Shown one piece after another: positions 44,420-54,565 of a stretch of DNA of 64,000 bases. Numbering within the stretch: position 1 is the stretch's first letter; the number at the start of each line of letters is the position of its first letter. The notes beneath the pieces were generated by a model that did not search any database, had not been told where the DNA came from, and saw only the letters and a list, made by a program, of their open reading frames with translations. Both the position numbers and the translations under genes were made by a program. Source of the DNA: Bacteroidales bacterium (GTDB lineage: Bacteria > Bacteroidota > Bacteroidia > Bacteroidales > F082); assembly GCA_017538795.1 (NCBI GenBank), contig JAFYIE010000047.1, positions 37,862 to 101,861 of the forward strand. The letters are read 5' to 3'.

Positions 44420-44841
44420 TAAAATTTGAAAACATCGACATCGAAATGCCTTCTTTGAACCAGCGATTGGCAAAGGTATGGATTGAGGAGTTTGTCGCTT
44501 CTTACGGCAAGAAAATCGGCGAATTGTATTACCTTTTCTGCAGCGACGAATATCTTCTTGACTTCAACCAGAAGCGCATGAACCACGATTTCTACACCGA
44601 CATCGTGACGTTCCCGCTGAACGATTGCGAGGAATATCTCTCGGGCGAATTTTACATCAGCATCGATAGAATTAAAGACAACGCCGAGCAGATGGTAAAG
44701 CCTTTCAAAGACGAATTTCACCGTGTTTTGGCGCATGGGGTGTTGCATCTGATAGGCTTCAAAGACAAGACCGATGAAGACGCAAAGGTGATGAGAGCGC
44801 AGGAAGAAAAATGTCTTGCAATGCGACGTAACGAATTTTAA
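44416..44841 (+). CDS. ybeY: Endoribonuclease YbeY (rRNA maturation)
   Basis: A 141-residue metal-dependent RNase involved in 16S rRNA 3'-end maturation and 70S quality control. LAHGVLHLIGFKDKTDEDAK holds the family histidines (H-G-x-L-H), with Lys replacing the third His of the usual H-x3-H-x5-H pattern. FYTDIVTFPLN is the conserved T-D-V-L-S-F equivalent. It overlaps the DUF4175-like gene by 4 bp. Confidence 0.92.
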   Translation: MIKFENIDIEMPSLNQRLAKVWIEEFVASYGKKIGELYYLFCSDEYLLDFNQKRMNHDFYTDIVTFPLNDCEEYLSGEFYISIDRIKDNAEQMVKPFKDEFHRVLAHGVLHLIGFKDKTDEDAKVMRAQEEKCLAMRRNEF

Positions 44842-44860
44842 ATCAATGAATTATAAATAA

Positions 44861-44876
44861 TGTTCCACGTGGAACA
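44861..44876. promoter_or_regulatory. parS-like palindrome, site 1
   Basis: Perfect 16-bp palindrome TGTTCCACGTGGAACA, one base per half different from the canonical parS TGTTTCACGTGAAACA and identical to a common natural variant. Located between ybeY and mnmG, 9 bp before the mnmG start. Confidence 0.85.
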
Positions 44877-44885
44877 ATTGAAGAT

Positions 44886-46760
44886 ATGATATTTGATAAT
44901 TACGATGTGATAGTGGTCGGAGCCGGCCACGCAGGATGTGAGGCGGCAGCGGCAGCGGCTAACCTTGGCAACAAAACTTTGCTTATCACCATGAATATGA
45001 GTTTCATGGCTGCGATGTCGTGTAACCCAGCCGTTGGAGGCATCGCCAAAGGCCAGATAGTGCGCGAAATCGATGCACTGGGCGGACAAATGGGCATCAT
45101 TGCCGACAAGACGATGATACAGTTCAGAATGCTCAACAAGTCGAAAGGTCCCGCTGTGTGGAGTCCGCGTGTGCAAAGCGACAAAGCAGCCTTCTCCGCT
45201 GAATGGCGCAACACCCTCGAGCACACAAAAAACCTCGAGTTCTGGCAAGACCACGTCGACGGGTTATTGGTTGAAGGCGACCAGATAAAAGGCGTCCATA
45301 CCATGATGGGTGGCGACGTGCACTCCAAAACCGTCATCCTCACCAATGGCACATTCCTCAACGGAAAGATCTTCATCGGAGAAAAGTCGTTTTCAGGCGG
45401 CAGAATAGGCGAATCTGCAAGTCACGGAATAACCGAGCAGCTTGTGGAACTTGGTTTTGAAGCTGATAGAATGAAGACAGGAACTCCTGTCAGAATAGAC
45501 GGAAGAACTATAGACTTCAGCAAGCTGGCAGAGCAAAAAGGAGATGAGGAGATCACAGGTTTCTCGTTCATGAATGTGGAAAAACCACTGAAACAACGCT
45601 CATGCTACATCGCCTACACATCATTAAAGGTACACGAAATATTGCGCAAAGGCTTTGATAAATCACCGATGTTCACTGGCAGAATTCAAGGCATCGGTCC
45701 GCGTTACTGTCCCAGCATCGAGGATAAAATCGAACGTTTTGCTGGCAAGGACTTCCATCAGTTGTTTGTTGAACCTGAAGGCGCTACCACATGCGAGTAT
45801 TATCTCAACGGTTTCAGCTCATCGTTGCCGGAAGACATCCAATATGAAGCTCTTCGTAACATCGAAGGATTTGAAAACGCTAAGATTTTCCGTCCTGGTT
45901 ACGCCATTGAGTACGACTTCTTCCCACCTGATCAGCTGTATCATAGTCTGGAAACACACAAGATTCACGGTTTGTTCTTTGCCGGACAAATCAACGGCAC
46001 AACAGGTTACGAAGAGGCTGCTGCACAAGGTTTGATGGCTGGCATAAACGCTCATAGACTTCTCCACGATGAAGAACCAGTGGTTTTACGTCGTGATGAA
46101 GGTTATATTGGCGTTCTTATCGACGACCTCATCACTAAGAGTGTTGACGAGCCTTATCGTATGTTTACAAGCCGCGCGGAATATCGTATTTTATTGCGTC
46201 AAGACAACGCAGATGCACGCCTGACTCCATTAGGATACAAACTTGGTCTTGCCACGCAAGAACGTTACGATCGTTTCCAGCAAAAACAGCAGAAGGTACA
46301 GGATTTGATAACTTTCTTGAAAGAAACCAACGTCTCACCAGAAGAAATAAATACTCTTTTGGCTGCTAAAGAAACGCCTGAGATTGCAGGAAAAACCCGT
46401 TTTGCGCATATACTTACACGCCCACAGTTGAGCCTTATGGAGATGATGGAGAACGTAGAATCGTTGAAAGGACAATATGATCTGGCCAACGAGATGACGC
46501 GAAGTGTCATCGAGGAGGCGGAGATTTTGATAAAATATGAAGGATATATCGACAAAGAACGTGAGGTGGCCGACAAACTGAAACGCCTCGAGGACGTGAA
46601 ACTGAGTCCGGATTTCAACTACAACGCACTGCACTCGCTGACAATCGAAGCCCGACAAAAGTTAACAAAACACAAACCGCAGACTCTAGGACAAGCTTCG
46701 AGAATAAGCGGAGTTAGCCCGGCTGATATTTCGGTCCTTGCTGTATTTTTAGGTCGTTAA
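44886..46760 (+). CDS. mnmG: tRNA uridine-5-carboxymethylaminomethyl modification enzyme MnmG (GidA)
   Basis: FAD- and folate-dependent partner of MnmE that builds the cmnm5 group on U34 of several tRNAs. The FAD-binding VIVVGAGHAGCEAAAAAANL and the signature MSCNPAVGGIAKGQIVREID are present, as are DGRTIDFSKL and AGQINGTTGYEEAAAQG. Length 624 matches the family. It is bracketed by identical parS-like palindromes, the second beginning at the base after the stop codon. Confidence 0.97.
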   Translation: MIFDNYDVIVVGAGHAGCEAAAAAANLGNKTLLITMNMSFMAAMSCNPAVGGIAKGQIVREIDALGGQMGIIADKTMIQFRMLNKSKGPAVWSPRVQSDKAAFSAEWRNTLEHTKNLEFWQDHVDGLLVEGDQIKGVHTMMGGDVHSKTVILTNGTFLNGKIFIGEKSFSGGRIGESASHGITEQLVELGFEADRMKTGTPVRIDGRTIDFSKLAEQKGDEEITGFSFMNVEKPLKQRSCYIAYTSLKVHEILRKGFDKSPMFTGRIQGIGPRYCPSIEDKIERFAGKDFHQLFVEPEGATTCEYYLNGFSSSLPEDIQYEALRNIEGFENAKIFRPGYAIEYDFFPPDQLYHSLETHKIHGLFFAGQINGTTGYEEAAAQGLMAGINAHRLLHDEEPVVLRRDEGYIGVLIDDLITKSVDEPYRMFTSRAEYRILLRQDNADARLTPLGYKLGLATQERYDRFQQKQQKVQDLITFLKETNVSPEEINTLLAAKETPEIAGKTRFAHILTRPQLSLMEMMENVESLKGQYDLANEMTRSVIEEAEILIKYEGYIDKEREVADKLKRLEDVKLSPDFNYNALHSLTIEARQKLTKHKPQTLGQASRISGVSPADISVLAVFLGR

Positions 46761-46776
46761 TGTTCCACGTGGAACA
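46761..46776. promoter_or_regulatory. parS-like palindrome, site 2
   Basis: Second perfect TGTTCCACGTGGAACA, directly abutting the mnmG stop codon. The flanks match site 1 (AA before, ATT after). Confidence 0.85.
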
Positions 46777-46808
46777 ATTTTTGAAAACAACAATAAAACA
46801 TAGATATC

Positions 46809-47681
46809 ATGAGCACTAAATGCCCGTTTTGCGAATCAGAAAACACAAGGTCTTACCTGAAACTGAAAGACTATTTTCTATCTCAGGAAGACTTCGAAAT
46901 CTTGGAGTGCGGCGACTGCAAATTGCTGTTCACCACTCCCCGACCGGATAAATCTGTCATCGGAAACTACTACAAATCGGAAGATTATCTCTCGCACAAT
47001 GAGCATAAAAAAGGTCTCGTACCCTGGATTTACAACCAGGTAAAAAAAGTCAATATCTGCAATAAATATAAGATTGCAATTGGCAACCGCACAAAACCGC
47101 ACATTCTCGATTTCGGTTGCGGAGTAGGCGATTTCCTGCATTACGCTCAACAAAAAGGTTGCGAAATAACGGGTTGCGACATGAGCGAAGAAGCTCGCAG
47201 ATTTGCATCGGAAAAACTGGGTAAAACCATAGTCACCCCAGAAGAAATATTCGCCCTCCCCGACTCCACTTTCGACGTTATTACAATGTGGCACGTGCTC
47301 GAACATATTGATAATCTTAATTATCAAGCAGAACAGCTGCATCGTTTGCTAAAAGACAATGGCCGCCTCGTGATAGCAGTACCAAACTATATGTCGTACG
47401 ACGCGCAATACTACAAAGACAAATGGGCCGCTTACGACGTTCCGCGTCACTTAAATCATTTTCACAAAGAGTCGCTGCAAAACCTCTTCAAAGGCAAATT
47501 CGAGCTCGAAAAAATATATCCGCTCAAATGGGACGCTTACTACATCTCCATGATGAGCGAAAATTACATCGGCCGAGGCAACTCTTTCATCAAAGGCATA
47601 CTCACCGGCTGGAAATCGAATCGCAAAGCAAGAAAAACAGGAGATTACTCGAGTCTGATATACGTTTTTCACAAAATTTAA
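46809..47681 (+). CDS. Class I SAM-dependent methyltransferase with N-terminal zinc ribbon
   Basis: A 290-residue protein. CPFCES and CGDC in the first 40 residues form a likely zinc ribbon. The methyltransferase fold follows with motif I ILDFGCGVGDFLHYAQQKGC, TGCDMSEEARRFA and DVITMWHVLEHIDN. The late segment KWAAYDVPRHLNHFHKESL is typical of Bacteroidota sugar or lipid methyltransferases of this layout. Substrate unknown. It lies 32 bp after the second parS-like site. Confidence 0.88.
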   Translation: MSTKCPFCESENTRSYLKLKDYFLSQEDFEILECGDCKLLFTTPRPDKSVIGNYYKSEDYLSHNEHKKGLVPWIYNQVKKVNICNKYKIAIGNRTKPHILDFGCGVGDFLHYAQQKGCEITGCDMSEEARRFASEKLGKTIVTPEEIFALPDSTFDVITMWHVLEHIDNLNYQAEQLHRLLKDNGRLVIAVPNYMSYDAQYYKDKWAAYDVPRHLNHFHKESLQNLFKGKFELEKIYPLKWDAYYISMMSENYIGRGNSFIKGILTGWKSNRKARKTGDYSSLIYVFHKI

Positions 47682-47804
47682 TTTTTGGTGATTTTTAGCC
47701 GTTTTAAGCGATTTTATATTTTCAACGAGTTGTATATCGAAAAAAACGAGAAAACGTCTTAAATCGAGGCATATTTTGGAACGATTTTTGTTAAATTTTA
47801 AGTC

Positions 47805-50015
47805 ATGAAGAAGATCTGCATCATACTAATCGCCATAGCGCTCATCGTCGTCTCAATTTTCATCTATCATAAAAAAGAGAAAAACGAAAACGACGAGATG
47901 GAACTTTTCGCAAAAATCATAGCCGACGAAACAGACCGCGATTTTGAAGACGCCACAATCAATATCATCGACAAAATAAAAAACGACGAGCTGCCAAGCG
48001 ACGACAGCCTCCTCTCCTATTTCAACGAAAAATATTTCAATCATATTGATTTATATAAAAACTACAATCGCACACTCAATGTTTGCGACAGTACGTCAGT
48101 ATACGTTATTTATGGCTATGATACGATTTTAGATTGCTTCTCCTTCCACGACAACTATCTTAACTCAAAACCAATCAACGAAAATCTGTCATATATCGAC
48201 GACGGCACTCCTAACATTTATTATTCCGCCAAAATCAATCTTAACGAATCTAAAAGAATATACATAGAATTTTATAAGGAGAGAATTTTTAATCCTAACT
48301 TGAAAAATTATTCTTTTGCGATTTATAATAGCAACATTCTCAATTACAAACTCGGCAACTACTATTATCCTAACAACCTGAACAATTTCATCTCACAAGA
48401 AAACGGCTTCCATAAAGGAAAGAATTTTAAACACCTCATCTTCAACAATTTAGATAATGACAAAGCTGTCGTTGTGACCATCGACTCAGTCAGCTGGATG
48501 AAATCAATGGGCTTGTTCTCCTTGATTTTTTTTGCCCTACTCCTCTCCTACCTTATTTATTATTTTGTCGAGAACGGCCGCTCGCACTTCTTCAAGCACA
48601 GCTTTCAGAGCAAAATGCAGATAACCATACTGCTCACTCTGGCTATTTCTTTCTTCGTGATTGGTGTAACGTCGTTTGTGTTTTTGAGGAATAATATCAC
48701 AAAAAAAACTCAGATAAACCAGTACAAACAAGCGAATATCATTCGTAACAATTTGGAAACTAACATATTGGACAATAACATCGACTACGTTTCCTTCATA
48801 CTGGAGATGAAAGAGTCTTTCTTCTGCGATATCAACATTTACGATTTATATGGAAATTTGACAACCTCAACAATAGATGGCGCAATCCCTTATAACGACA
48901 CCATAAACCAAGAGGCGTTCAACAGCATTATCAATGAAGAAGCGGGATATTTTGTGCAAACAGAATTCTATGAAAACGAGAGAAATACATCGTATTACCT
49001 TCCGATTCTTGACAAGAATGACAAATTAGAAGCTATTTTGGATGTCATTTATTTCGATTCAACAGCCGAATACGATGACAGAATCTCCGATTTTGTTTTG
49101 AATTACATCAACATTATCATAGTTTTGCTCATCATTTCATCGATAATTGTGCTTTTGATTACTCGAAAGACTCTTAAACCGCTGAAAATCATCGAGGAGC
49201 AGATGGGAAAAATCGATCTTGAAGGGAAAAATGAGCCTATAAACTTCAGAGGCCGTGACGAGATCGGCGCTCTGGTGCAACAATATAATAATATGTGTCG
49301 TCAGCTCGAGATTGCGGCCAACAAGCTTGCTCGCAACGAACGCGAGAACGCGTGGCGTGAGATGGCACGACAAGTGGCGCACGAAATAAAGAATCCACTA
49401 ACCCCGATGCGACTGAACATAGAGTATCTGCAAATGCTTTGGGATAAAAACGATCCTAATTTCGAGAAAAACTTCAAGGAAACGATAGACTCGCTACTCG
49501 AACAGATAGAAACGCTTTCAAAAATCGCCACCGCATTCTCTGATTATGCGAAATTGCCCGAAAACGTGTCGACGACATTCGACCTTACCGAGCTTCTGAA
49601 GAGCACGATAAAACTTTACGACGTGGAGAAAAACATCTCCATCACACTTGTTTACAATGAAAACGACGACTGGTCGCTCTACGCCGACAAAAACAATATT
49701 GGACGCGTGATAGGAAACATCATCAAAAACGCCATCCAAGCCATCGGAAACGAGACAGGATTTATCAAGATCACACTTGGCAAGTCGGACGACAGATACA
49801 AGATAAGCATCGAAGACAACGGCTGCGGCATAAAAGAAGAGGATAAGAAAAAGGTGTTCTTCCCGAATTTCACCACAAAGTCGAGTGGGATGGGAGTGGG
49901 GTTGTCGGTCTCACAAGACATAATGCAAGCGATGGGAGGCAACATCTCGTTCACAAGCAAAGTAGGAATTGGTACAGTTTTCACAATTGATGTACCTATT
50001 TTAAAAGAAATATAA
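47805..50015 (+). CDS. NtrY-like sensor histidine kinase
   Basis: A 736-residue membrane kinase. Membrane spans occur at about 4-20, 235-255, 270-293 and 425-447, with an extracytoplasmic sensor region between the first two and another between the third and fourth. A HAMP linker precedes AWREMARQVAHEIKNPLTPM, whose His (residue 526) is the phosphorylation site and whose sequence is typical of NtrY-type kinases. The ATPase domain has NNIGRVIGNIIKNAIQAIGN, DNGCGIKEED and TTKSSGMGVGLSVSQ. No response regulator gene is adjacent. Signal unknown. The 123-bp gap before it shows nothing recognisable. Confidence 0.9.
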   Translation: MKKICIILIAIALIVVSIFIYHKKEKNENDEMELFAKIIADETDRDFEDATINIIDKIKNDELPSDDSLLSYFNEKYFNHIDLYKNYNRTLNVCDSTSVYVIYGYDTILDCFSFHDNYLNSKPINENLSYIDDGTPNIYYSAKINLNESKRIYIEFYKERIFNPNLKNYSFAIYNSNILNYKLGNYYYPNNLNNFISQENGFHKGKNFKHLIFNNLDNDKAVVVTIDSVSWMKSMGLFSLIFFALLLSYLIYYFVENGRSHFFKHSFQSKMQITILLTLAISFFVIGVTSFVFLRNNITKKTQINQYKQANIIRNNLETNILDNNIDYVSFILEMKESFFCDINIYDLYGNLTTSTIDGAIPYNDTINQEAFNSIINEEAGYFVQTEFYENERNTSYYLPILDKNDKLEAILDVIYFDSTAEYDDRISDFVLNYINIIIVLLIISSIIVLLITRKTLKPLKIIEEQMGKIDLEGKNEPINFRGRDEIGALVQQYNNMCRQLEIAANKLARNERENAWREMARQVAHEIKNPLTPMRLNIEYLQMLWDKNDPNFEKNFKETIDSLLEQIETLSKIATAFSDYAKLPENVSTTFDLTELLKSTIKLYDVEKNISITLVYNENDDWSLYADKNNIGRVIGNIIKNAIQAIGNETGFIKITLGKSDDRYKISIEDNGCGIKEEDKKKVFFPNFTTKSSGMGVGLSVSQDIMQAMGGNISFTSKVGIGTVFTIDVPILKEI

Positions 50016-50023
50016 TATATTTG
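50016..50023 (+). promoter_or_regulatory. -7 element TATATTTG of the flippase gene
   Basis: TAnnTTTG match directly after the kinase stop codon, 25 bp before the flippase start. Confidence 0.5.
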
Positions 50024-50048
50024 CAAAAAATTTGTTATTGGTAAAGAT

Positions 50049-51554
50049 ATGAGCTCGAATCCAATAAAAGCCCTGGCGGGGCAGACGGTGATATACGGTA
50101 TGGGAACGATCGTGCCGCGATTGCTTAATTATTTGATGGTTCCGCTTTATGTGCGCGTCTTCGCACCTGGCATATACGGTCAAATCACGGACTTGTACGC
50201 ATGGATAGCTTTCCTGTTGGCGCTCCTCACTTATGGAATGGAGACGACATTTTTCCGTTACACACAAAAGGAGAATCCCGACAAAGTCTTCAACAACATC
50301 GTCTCGTGTATCATCACGACAACGACAATATTTTTGATTTTATATATCATCTTATATAAAAACTTCGCGCAACTCATTCAGTATGAGCATAACACACAAT
50401 ACGTTCTGTTTCTTGGAATCATTGTCGCACTCGATGCCCTTACAGCTGTTCCTTTCGCGAAACTAAGAAAAAACAACCAGGCCAAATTGTTTACCGTCAT
50501 CAAGATAGCCAACGTTTGCCTAAATATAGGACTAAATCTGTTTTTCCTGCTCGTCATCCCTGATACAGCCTTGGCAATTTCAGAAAAAATGTTCGGTTCT
50601 CAGGCAGGATTACTCGTCTGGGTGCTGATTTCAAATGTCTTGTCAAGTCTCTTGAGCTTGATTTTACTGCTTCCACAGTTTAAAAACTTCCATTTTGAAC
50701 TCGACAAAAGCCTTATCCGTCCGATGTTGGCTTATTCGCTCCCGATTTTGCTTATTAGTCTCGTGGGCATGGTCAACGAGGTGGCTGACAAAATCCTGAT
50801 AAAATATCTCACCACCGTTCCAAACGCCGAAACCCTTGCTGAGCTTGGCATGACAGGGGAGGAATACGCTCTAAAACAACTCGGCATTTACGGCGCAAAC
50901 TTCAAACTCGCGGTGTTGATGACCATCTTCATCCAGATGTTCCGTTACGCCTCTGAGCCGTTCTTTTTCGGCAAGGCGAAAGACCGCAACGCACCTGAGC
51001 TTTACGCAAAAGTAATGACGTATTTCGTCATATTCTGCCTGCTGATTTTCCTTGGCGTGATGCTTTACATGGACATTTTAAAATATTTCGCCGGCAAGGA
51101 AGGAAGCGAGTATCACGAAGGTCTGATTATCGTGCCTATAGTGCTGATAGCAAATATGTTCTACGGAATCGTGTTTAACCTTTCGATATGGTTTAAACTC
51201 ACCGACAGGACGTTCTCGGGCACAATCATTTCAATTGTCGGAGCTTCAGTGACGTTGCTTTGCTTGTTTGTCTTAGTTCCGGTGATAGGTTATCTTGGAG
51301 CGGCAATAGCGCATCTCGCATGCTACACAGTGATGATGCTTGTGTCGTATTTCTGGGGCCAGAAAGTGTTTCCTGTGCCTTATCAGGTTGGAAGAATCGC
51401 ATTTTACATGATTTTCGCCATCGGATTATTCCTGTTGAGCACCCTTTTCGGCGATTTCAGCCTCGTTTTGAAACTAACGCTCAACACTTTATTGATATTA
51501 GTTTATTTTGGCACAGTTTTTGTTGTAGAACGTAAAAATCCTTTGACAATATGA
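50049..51554 (+). CDS. Polysaccharide/lipid flippase (MOP superfamily, Wzx/MurJ-like)
   Basis: A 501-residue inner-membrane protein with 12-14 predicted spans. The opening [20 protein letters not shown] followed by [20 protein letters not shown] is typical of oligosaccharide flippases (polysaccharide biosynthesis protein family). It likely moves lipid-linked sugar units across the membrane. Which polymer it serves is unknown, since no glycosyltransferases adjoin it. It overlaps dut by 4 bp. Confidence 0.88.
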   Translation: MSSNPIKALAGQTVIYGMGTIVPRLLNYLMVPLYVRVFAPGIYGQITDLYAWIAFLLALLTYGMETTFFRYTQKENPDKVFNNIVSCIITTTTIFLILYIILYKNFAQLIQYEHNTQYVLFLGIIVALDALTAVPFAKLRKNNQAKLFTVIKIANVCLNIGLNLFFLLVIPDTALAISEKMFGSQAGLLVWVLISNVLSSLLSLILLLPQFKNFHFELDKSLIRPMLAYSLPILLISLVGMVNEVADKILIKYLTTVPNAETLAELGMTGEEYALKQLGIYGANFKLAVLMTIFIQMFRYASEPFFFGKAKDRNAPELYAKVMTYFVIFCLLIFLGVMLYMDILKYFAGKEGSEYHEGLIIVPIVLIANMFYGIVFNLSIWFKLTDRTFSGTIISIVGASVTLLCLFVLVPVIGYLGAAIAHLACYTVMMLVSYFWGQKVFPVPYQVGRIAFYMIFAIGLFLLSTLFGDFSLVLKLTLNTLLILVYFGTVFVVERKNPLTI

Positions 51555-51988
51555 AATTAAAGATAGTCAACAAATCGAACAACGCGCTTCCGGGTTACGA
51601 GACAGTCAACTCGGCAGGAATGGACTTAAGAGCATATCTTCCGGAAGGACAGATGGTAATAAAACCTTTGCAGAGAGCTTTGATTCCGACAGGATTGTTT
51701 ATGGAAATACCGGTGGGTTATGAAGGACAGGTGCGTCCACGCAGCGGTTTGGCGATAAAAAGCGGCATCACGGTGTTGAATTCACCAGGCACCATCGACG
51801 CAGACTATAGGGGAGAGGTGAAGGTTATTTTGATTAACCTTTCGGAAAACGATTTTGTGATTAACAGCGGCGACCGCATCGCTCAGCTTGTGATTGCAAA
51901 ATGCGAGCAAACTGAAGTGGTTGAGGTGGAGACATTAAGTGAAACTGAACGTGGCGCCGGAGGTTTCGGACACACTGGGAAGAGTTAG
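51551..51988 (+). CDS. dut: dUTP diphosphatase
   Basis: Hydrolyses dUTP to dUMP and pyrophosphate. A 145-residue trimeric dUTPase with all five motifs: [49 protein letters not shown] and [11 protein letters not shown]. The TAG is part of a following TTAGAAG simple repeat, which therefore may have set the end of the protein just after the last motif. Confidence 0.96.
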   Translation: MKLKIVNKSNNALPGYETVNSAGMDLRAYLPEGQMVIKPLQRALIPTGLFMEIPVGYEGQVRPRSGLAIKSGITVLNSPGTIDADYRGEVKVILINLSENDFVINSGDRIAQLVIAKCEQTEVVEVETLSETERGAGGFGHTGKS

Positions 51989-52015
51989 AAGTTAGAAGTT
52001 AGGAGTTTGAAGTTA
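51984..52015. repeat. Simple repeat of GTTAGAA units after dut
   Basis: GTTAGAAGTTAGAAGTTAGG and AGTTTGAAGTTA units between dut and the TPR gene. It includes the dut stop codon. Confidence 0.65.
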
Positions 52016-52023
52016 TACAAAAA

Positions 52024-53748
52024 ATGAGATATAAATTTTTGGTATTCAGTCTATTAACGTTTTTATCAGGCAACGTTTTTGCCCAAAGCGAACTTGTGGG
52101 CGAGGCGCCGAACGATTCCATTGTGGTGCAGGATCTGGCGAAAAACGCTGAATATTTCTCAAAAGGACTCGAAGAGAAGTATAACGAGAATTATCCTGTC
52201 GCCATCTGGAATTTCGAGCAGGCGCTGAAGTTTTTCCACGACGACGATGCCAGCATGTATGAGCTTTCAGAGCTTTACCAGATAGAAAAACGAAACACGG
52301 AAGCGTTTTCTATGATTGAACAGGCCGCAAAACTCAATCCCGATAACAAATGGTATCAGATTCGTCTTGCGCAATTCCATCTGCAAAACTCCGATTATCA
52401 ATCTTTTATGGATATCTATGATAATCTCCTAAATGATGAACCCGACAATTTGGATTATCTTGAGGCTTACATCGAAGTGCTTCTCCTCGTTGGTGATTAC
52501 GACAAAGTGATTGAGAAACTTGATATCGTCGAGGAACAACTTGGCAAAAACGAGTATATTTATCTTCAAAAAGTTCAGATTTACAGCGAACGTGGCAAAT
52601 TAGACAAGGCCGTTGAGGAACTGGAAAAACTTGTCGAATTTATGCCCGACAACACTCGATACCTTGCAATGCTGGCGGAAGCTTACCGCAAAGTTAAACG
52701 CGACAAGGACGCTTATCAGATTTATCTCAAAATCAAAGAGATCGACCCGGAAAATCAATACATCAACGTCTCTCTGATGGATTATTACCAGAGCATGGGC
52801 GAGCTTGACAAGGCTTTTGAAGAGTTTATCGCGGCCATCAAAAACAAAAATCTGGATTACGAGACAAAGGCTCAGATTTACGACATCTGGTTTCAAAAAC
52901 AAGATGAGAAAAACGTGAGCGAAGACGCTGAAATAGCAGGCAGAGCCTTTATTGAAACGCATCCCGACAAATCGATCGGATATTATATCATCGGAACCGT
53001 TTATTACAATAATGACGATTTCGCGCAAGCAAAAGATTATTATCTGCAATCTCTCGAACGCGACAAGAATAATTTCATAACTCTTTATCAGATTTCGTTG
53101 TGTTTCATCGAGTTAAAAGATTTTCAGTCGGTTATCGAATATACAGAAAGAGCCATTTCATTATATCCCGAGCAGCCGCTTTTCTATCTGTTTAACGGAA
53201 TAGGATGTTTCAATATCAAGGATTACGAAAAAACTTTGAAAGTGTTGGAAAAAGGCCGCAGATTATCGGCAAACAAAGAGCTTACAGCTAATTTCGACAC
53301 TTACATCGGCGACACTTATCACGTTTTGGGAAATAAAGAAAAAGCTTACGAGGCTTACGACAGGGTTCTCAAATACAACCCGGACAACATCTATGTGATG
53401 AACAATTACGCTTATTACTTATCGCTTGACAATAAAGATCTTGAACGCGCCTTGCAGATGTCGGGAAAGACAATAAAAGCCGAACCGAAGAACCCGACAT
53501 ATCTCGACACTTACGCATGGATTTTGTACAAAATGGAGCGTTACACGGAAGCGAAAAAGTTTATGGACAAGGTCTTCAAGTATGATAAAAATCCGCAAGG
53601 CGTTAACTACGAGCATCTTGGAGACGTTTTATATAAAATGGGCGACACGAAAAACGCTGTGAAAAACTGGAAAAAAGCCAAGAAAGCAGGCGGAGAGGTG
53701 TCGGAATTCCTTGAGAAAAAAATAAAAGAAGAAAAGATTTATGAATAA
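52024..53748 (+). CDS. Exported TPR-repeat protein
   Basis: A 574-residue protein with signal peptide MRYKFLVFSLLTFLSGNVFA. The remainder is a chain of about a dozen TPR-like helical pairs (for example YDKVIEKLDIVEEQLGKNEY, EELEKLVEFMPDNTRYLAML, EKAYEAYDRVLKYNPDNIYV). It is probably a periplasmic or outer-membrane scaffold. It is followed with an 8-bp overlap by the DUF4292-like lipoprotein and then the EnvC-like protein. I recall this gene order as recurrent in Bacteroidota. Confidence 0.88.
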   Translation: MRYKFLVFSLLTFLSGNVFAQSELVGEAPNDSIVVQDLAKNAEYFSKGLEEKYNENYPVAIWNFEQALKFFHDDDASMYELSELYQIEKRNTEAFSMIEQAAKLNPDNKWYQIRLAQFHLQNSDYQSFMDIYDNLLNDEPDNLDYLEAYIEVLLLVGDYDKVIEKLDIVEEQLGKNEYIYLQKVQIYSERGKLDKAVEELEKLVEFMPDNTRYLAMLAEAYRKVKRDKDAYQIYLKIKEIDPENQYINVSLMDYYQSMGELDKAFEEFIAAIKNKNLDYETKAQIYDIWFQKQDEKNVSEDAEIAGRAFIETHPDKSIGYYIIGTVYYNNDDFAQAKDYYLQSLERDKNNFITLYQISLCFIELKDFQSVIEYTERAISLYPEQPLFYLFNGIGCFNIKDYEKTLKVLEKGRRLSANKELTANFDTYIGDTYHVLGNKEKAYEAYDRVLKYNPDNIYVMNNYAYYLSLDNKDLERALQMSGKTIKAEPKNPTYLDTYAWILYKMERYTEAKKFMDKVFKYDKNPQGVNYEHLGDVLYKMGDTKNAVKNWKKAKKAGGEVSEFLEKKIKEEKIYE

Positions 53749-54565
53749 AAGATTCTATATATTTTTGATTTACTGCTTGTTGGCTCTTACTGTGATTTCG
53801 GGCACAAGCTGTAGTTCAAAAAAGAACCTCACCAGAACAGATCTTCGTGAGTTCACGGCGAGCAAGCTTATTTACGAAGTGGAAAAAAACAAGTTTGATT
53901 TCGATAATTTTCAAGCTAAAATGAACTTGAAAATCGAGATTAACGACAAAAATTTCAGTTTAAAAGGACAGATAAGAATGAAAAAAGACAGTGTCATCTG
54001 GACAAGCTTGTCTTTGCCTTTGGGACTTGAAATCGCACGTTTTAAGATGTCGAACGACACCATTTATTTCTTAAACAGAACGGAAAAAACGTATTTTATC
54101 GAGCATATTCAGATTTTGAACGACATCTCGCCGATGATAACCTCTTTTGATTTGATTCAGGCTGTGTTGATCGGAAACGACATCAATCTTCGCGAAAGCG
54201 ACAATTATAAGGTGGAAATAAACAATAACGAATATAATCTTTTGATTACCAATAAATTAAAAAAATCCATCAAACATAAAGACGACGACTGGAAAGTTGT
54301 GATGAAAGATATTTGCATTGATCCGCAGCTTTATAAAATCACCAAATATTATATCAAGGAATACAACAACAGCAAGCGGAAAATCGACTTGCAATATTCT
54401 GATTTTGAGAAAGTTAACGGTAAATATGTCCCTACCAAAATCATGATTCATATTCATGGAGATTTTAATTTGAAAGTGAATATCAGTTATTCGAATATTT
54501 CGGTCGACAACAATCTTGAATATATTTTCAACGTTCCTAAAAAGTACGACAGAATACACAAATGA
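53741..54565 (+). CDS. DUF4292-like lipoprotein
   Basis: A 274-residue protein with a lipoprotein signal (FIYCLLALTVISGTS-like hydrophobic stretch ending before Cys24 and SSKKN). The mature part is beta-rich (FQAKMNLKIEINDKNFSLKG, QIRMKKDSVIWTSLSLPLGL, EIARFKMSNDTIYFLNR), resembling LolB/LolA-like folds and the DUF4292 family. It may handle lipids or lipoproteins in the envelope, but this is not established. It overlaps both neighbours (8 bp and 4 bp). Confidence 0.82.
   Translation: MNKRFYIFLIYCLLALTVISGTSCSSKKNLTRTDLREFTASKLIYEVEKNKFDFDNFQAKMNLKIEINDKNFSLKGQIRMKKDSVIWTSLSLPLGLEIARFKMSNDTIYFLNRTEKTYFIEHIQILNDISPMITSFDLIQAVLIGNDINLRESDNYKVEINNNEYNLLITNKLKKSIKHKDDDWKVVMKDICIDPQLYKITKYYIKEYNNSKRKIDLQYSDFEKVNGKYVPTKIMIHIHGDFNLKVNISYSNISVDNNLEYIFNVPKKYDRIHK

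Noticed and set aside
44842-44885. Origin of replication at the parS-like site
   Set aside because: No cluster of DnaA boxes (TTATCCACA-like) or AT-rich unwinding element was seen. The parS-like sites only suggest proximity.
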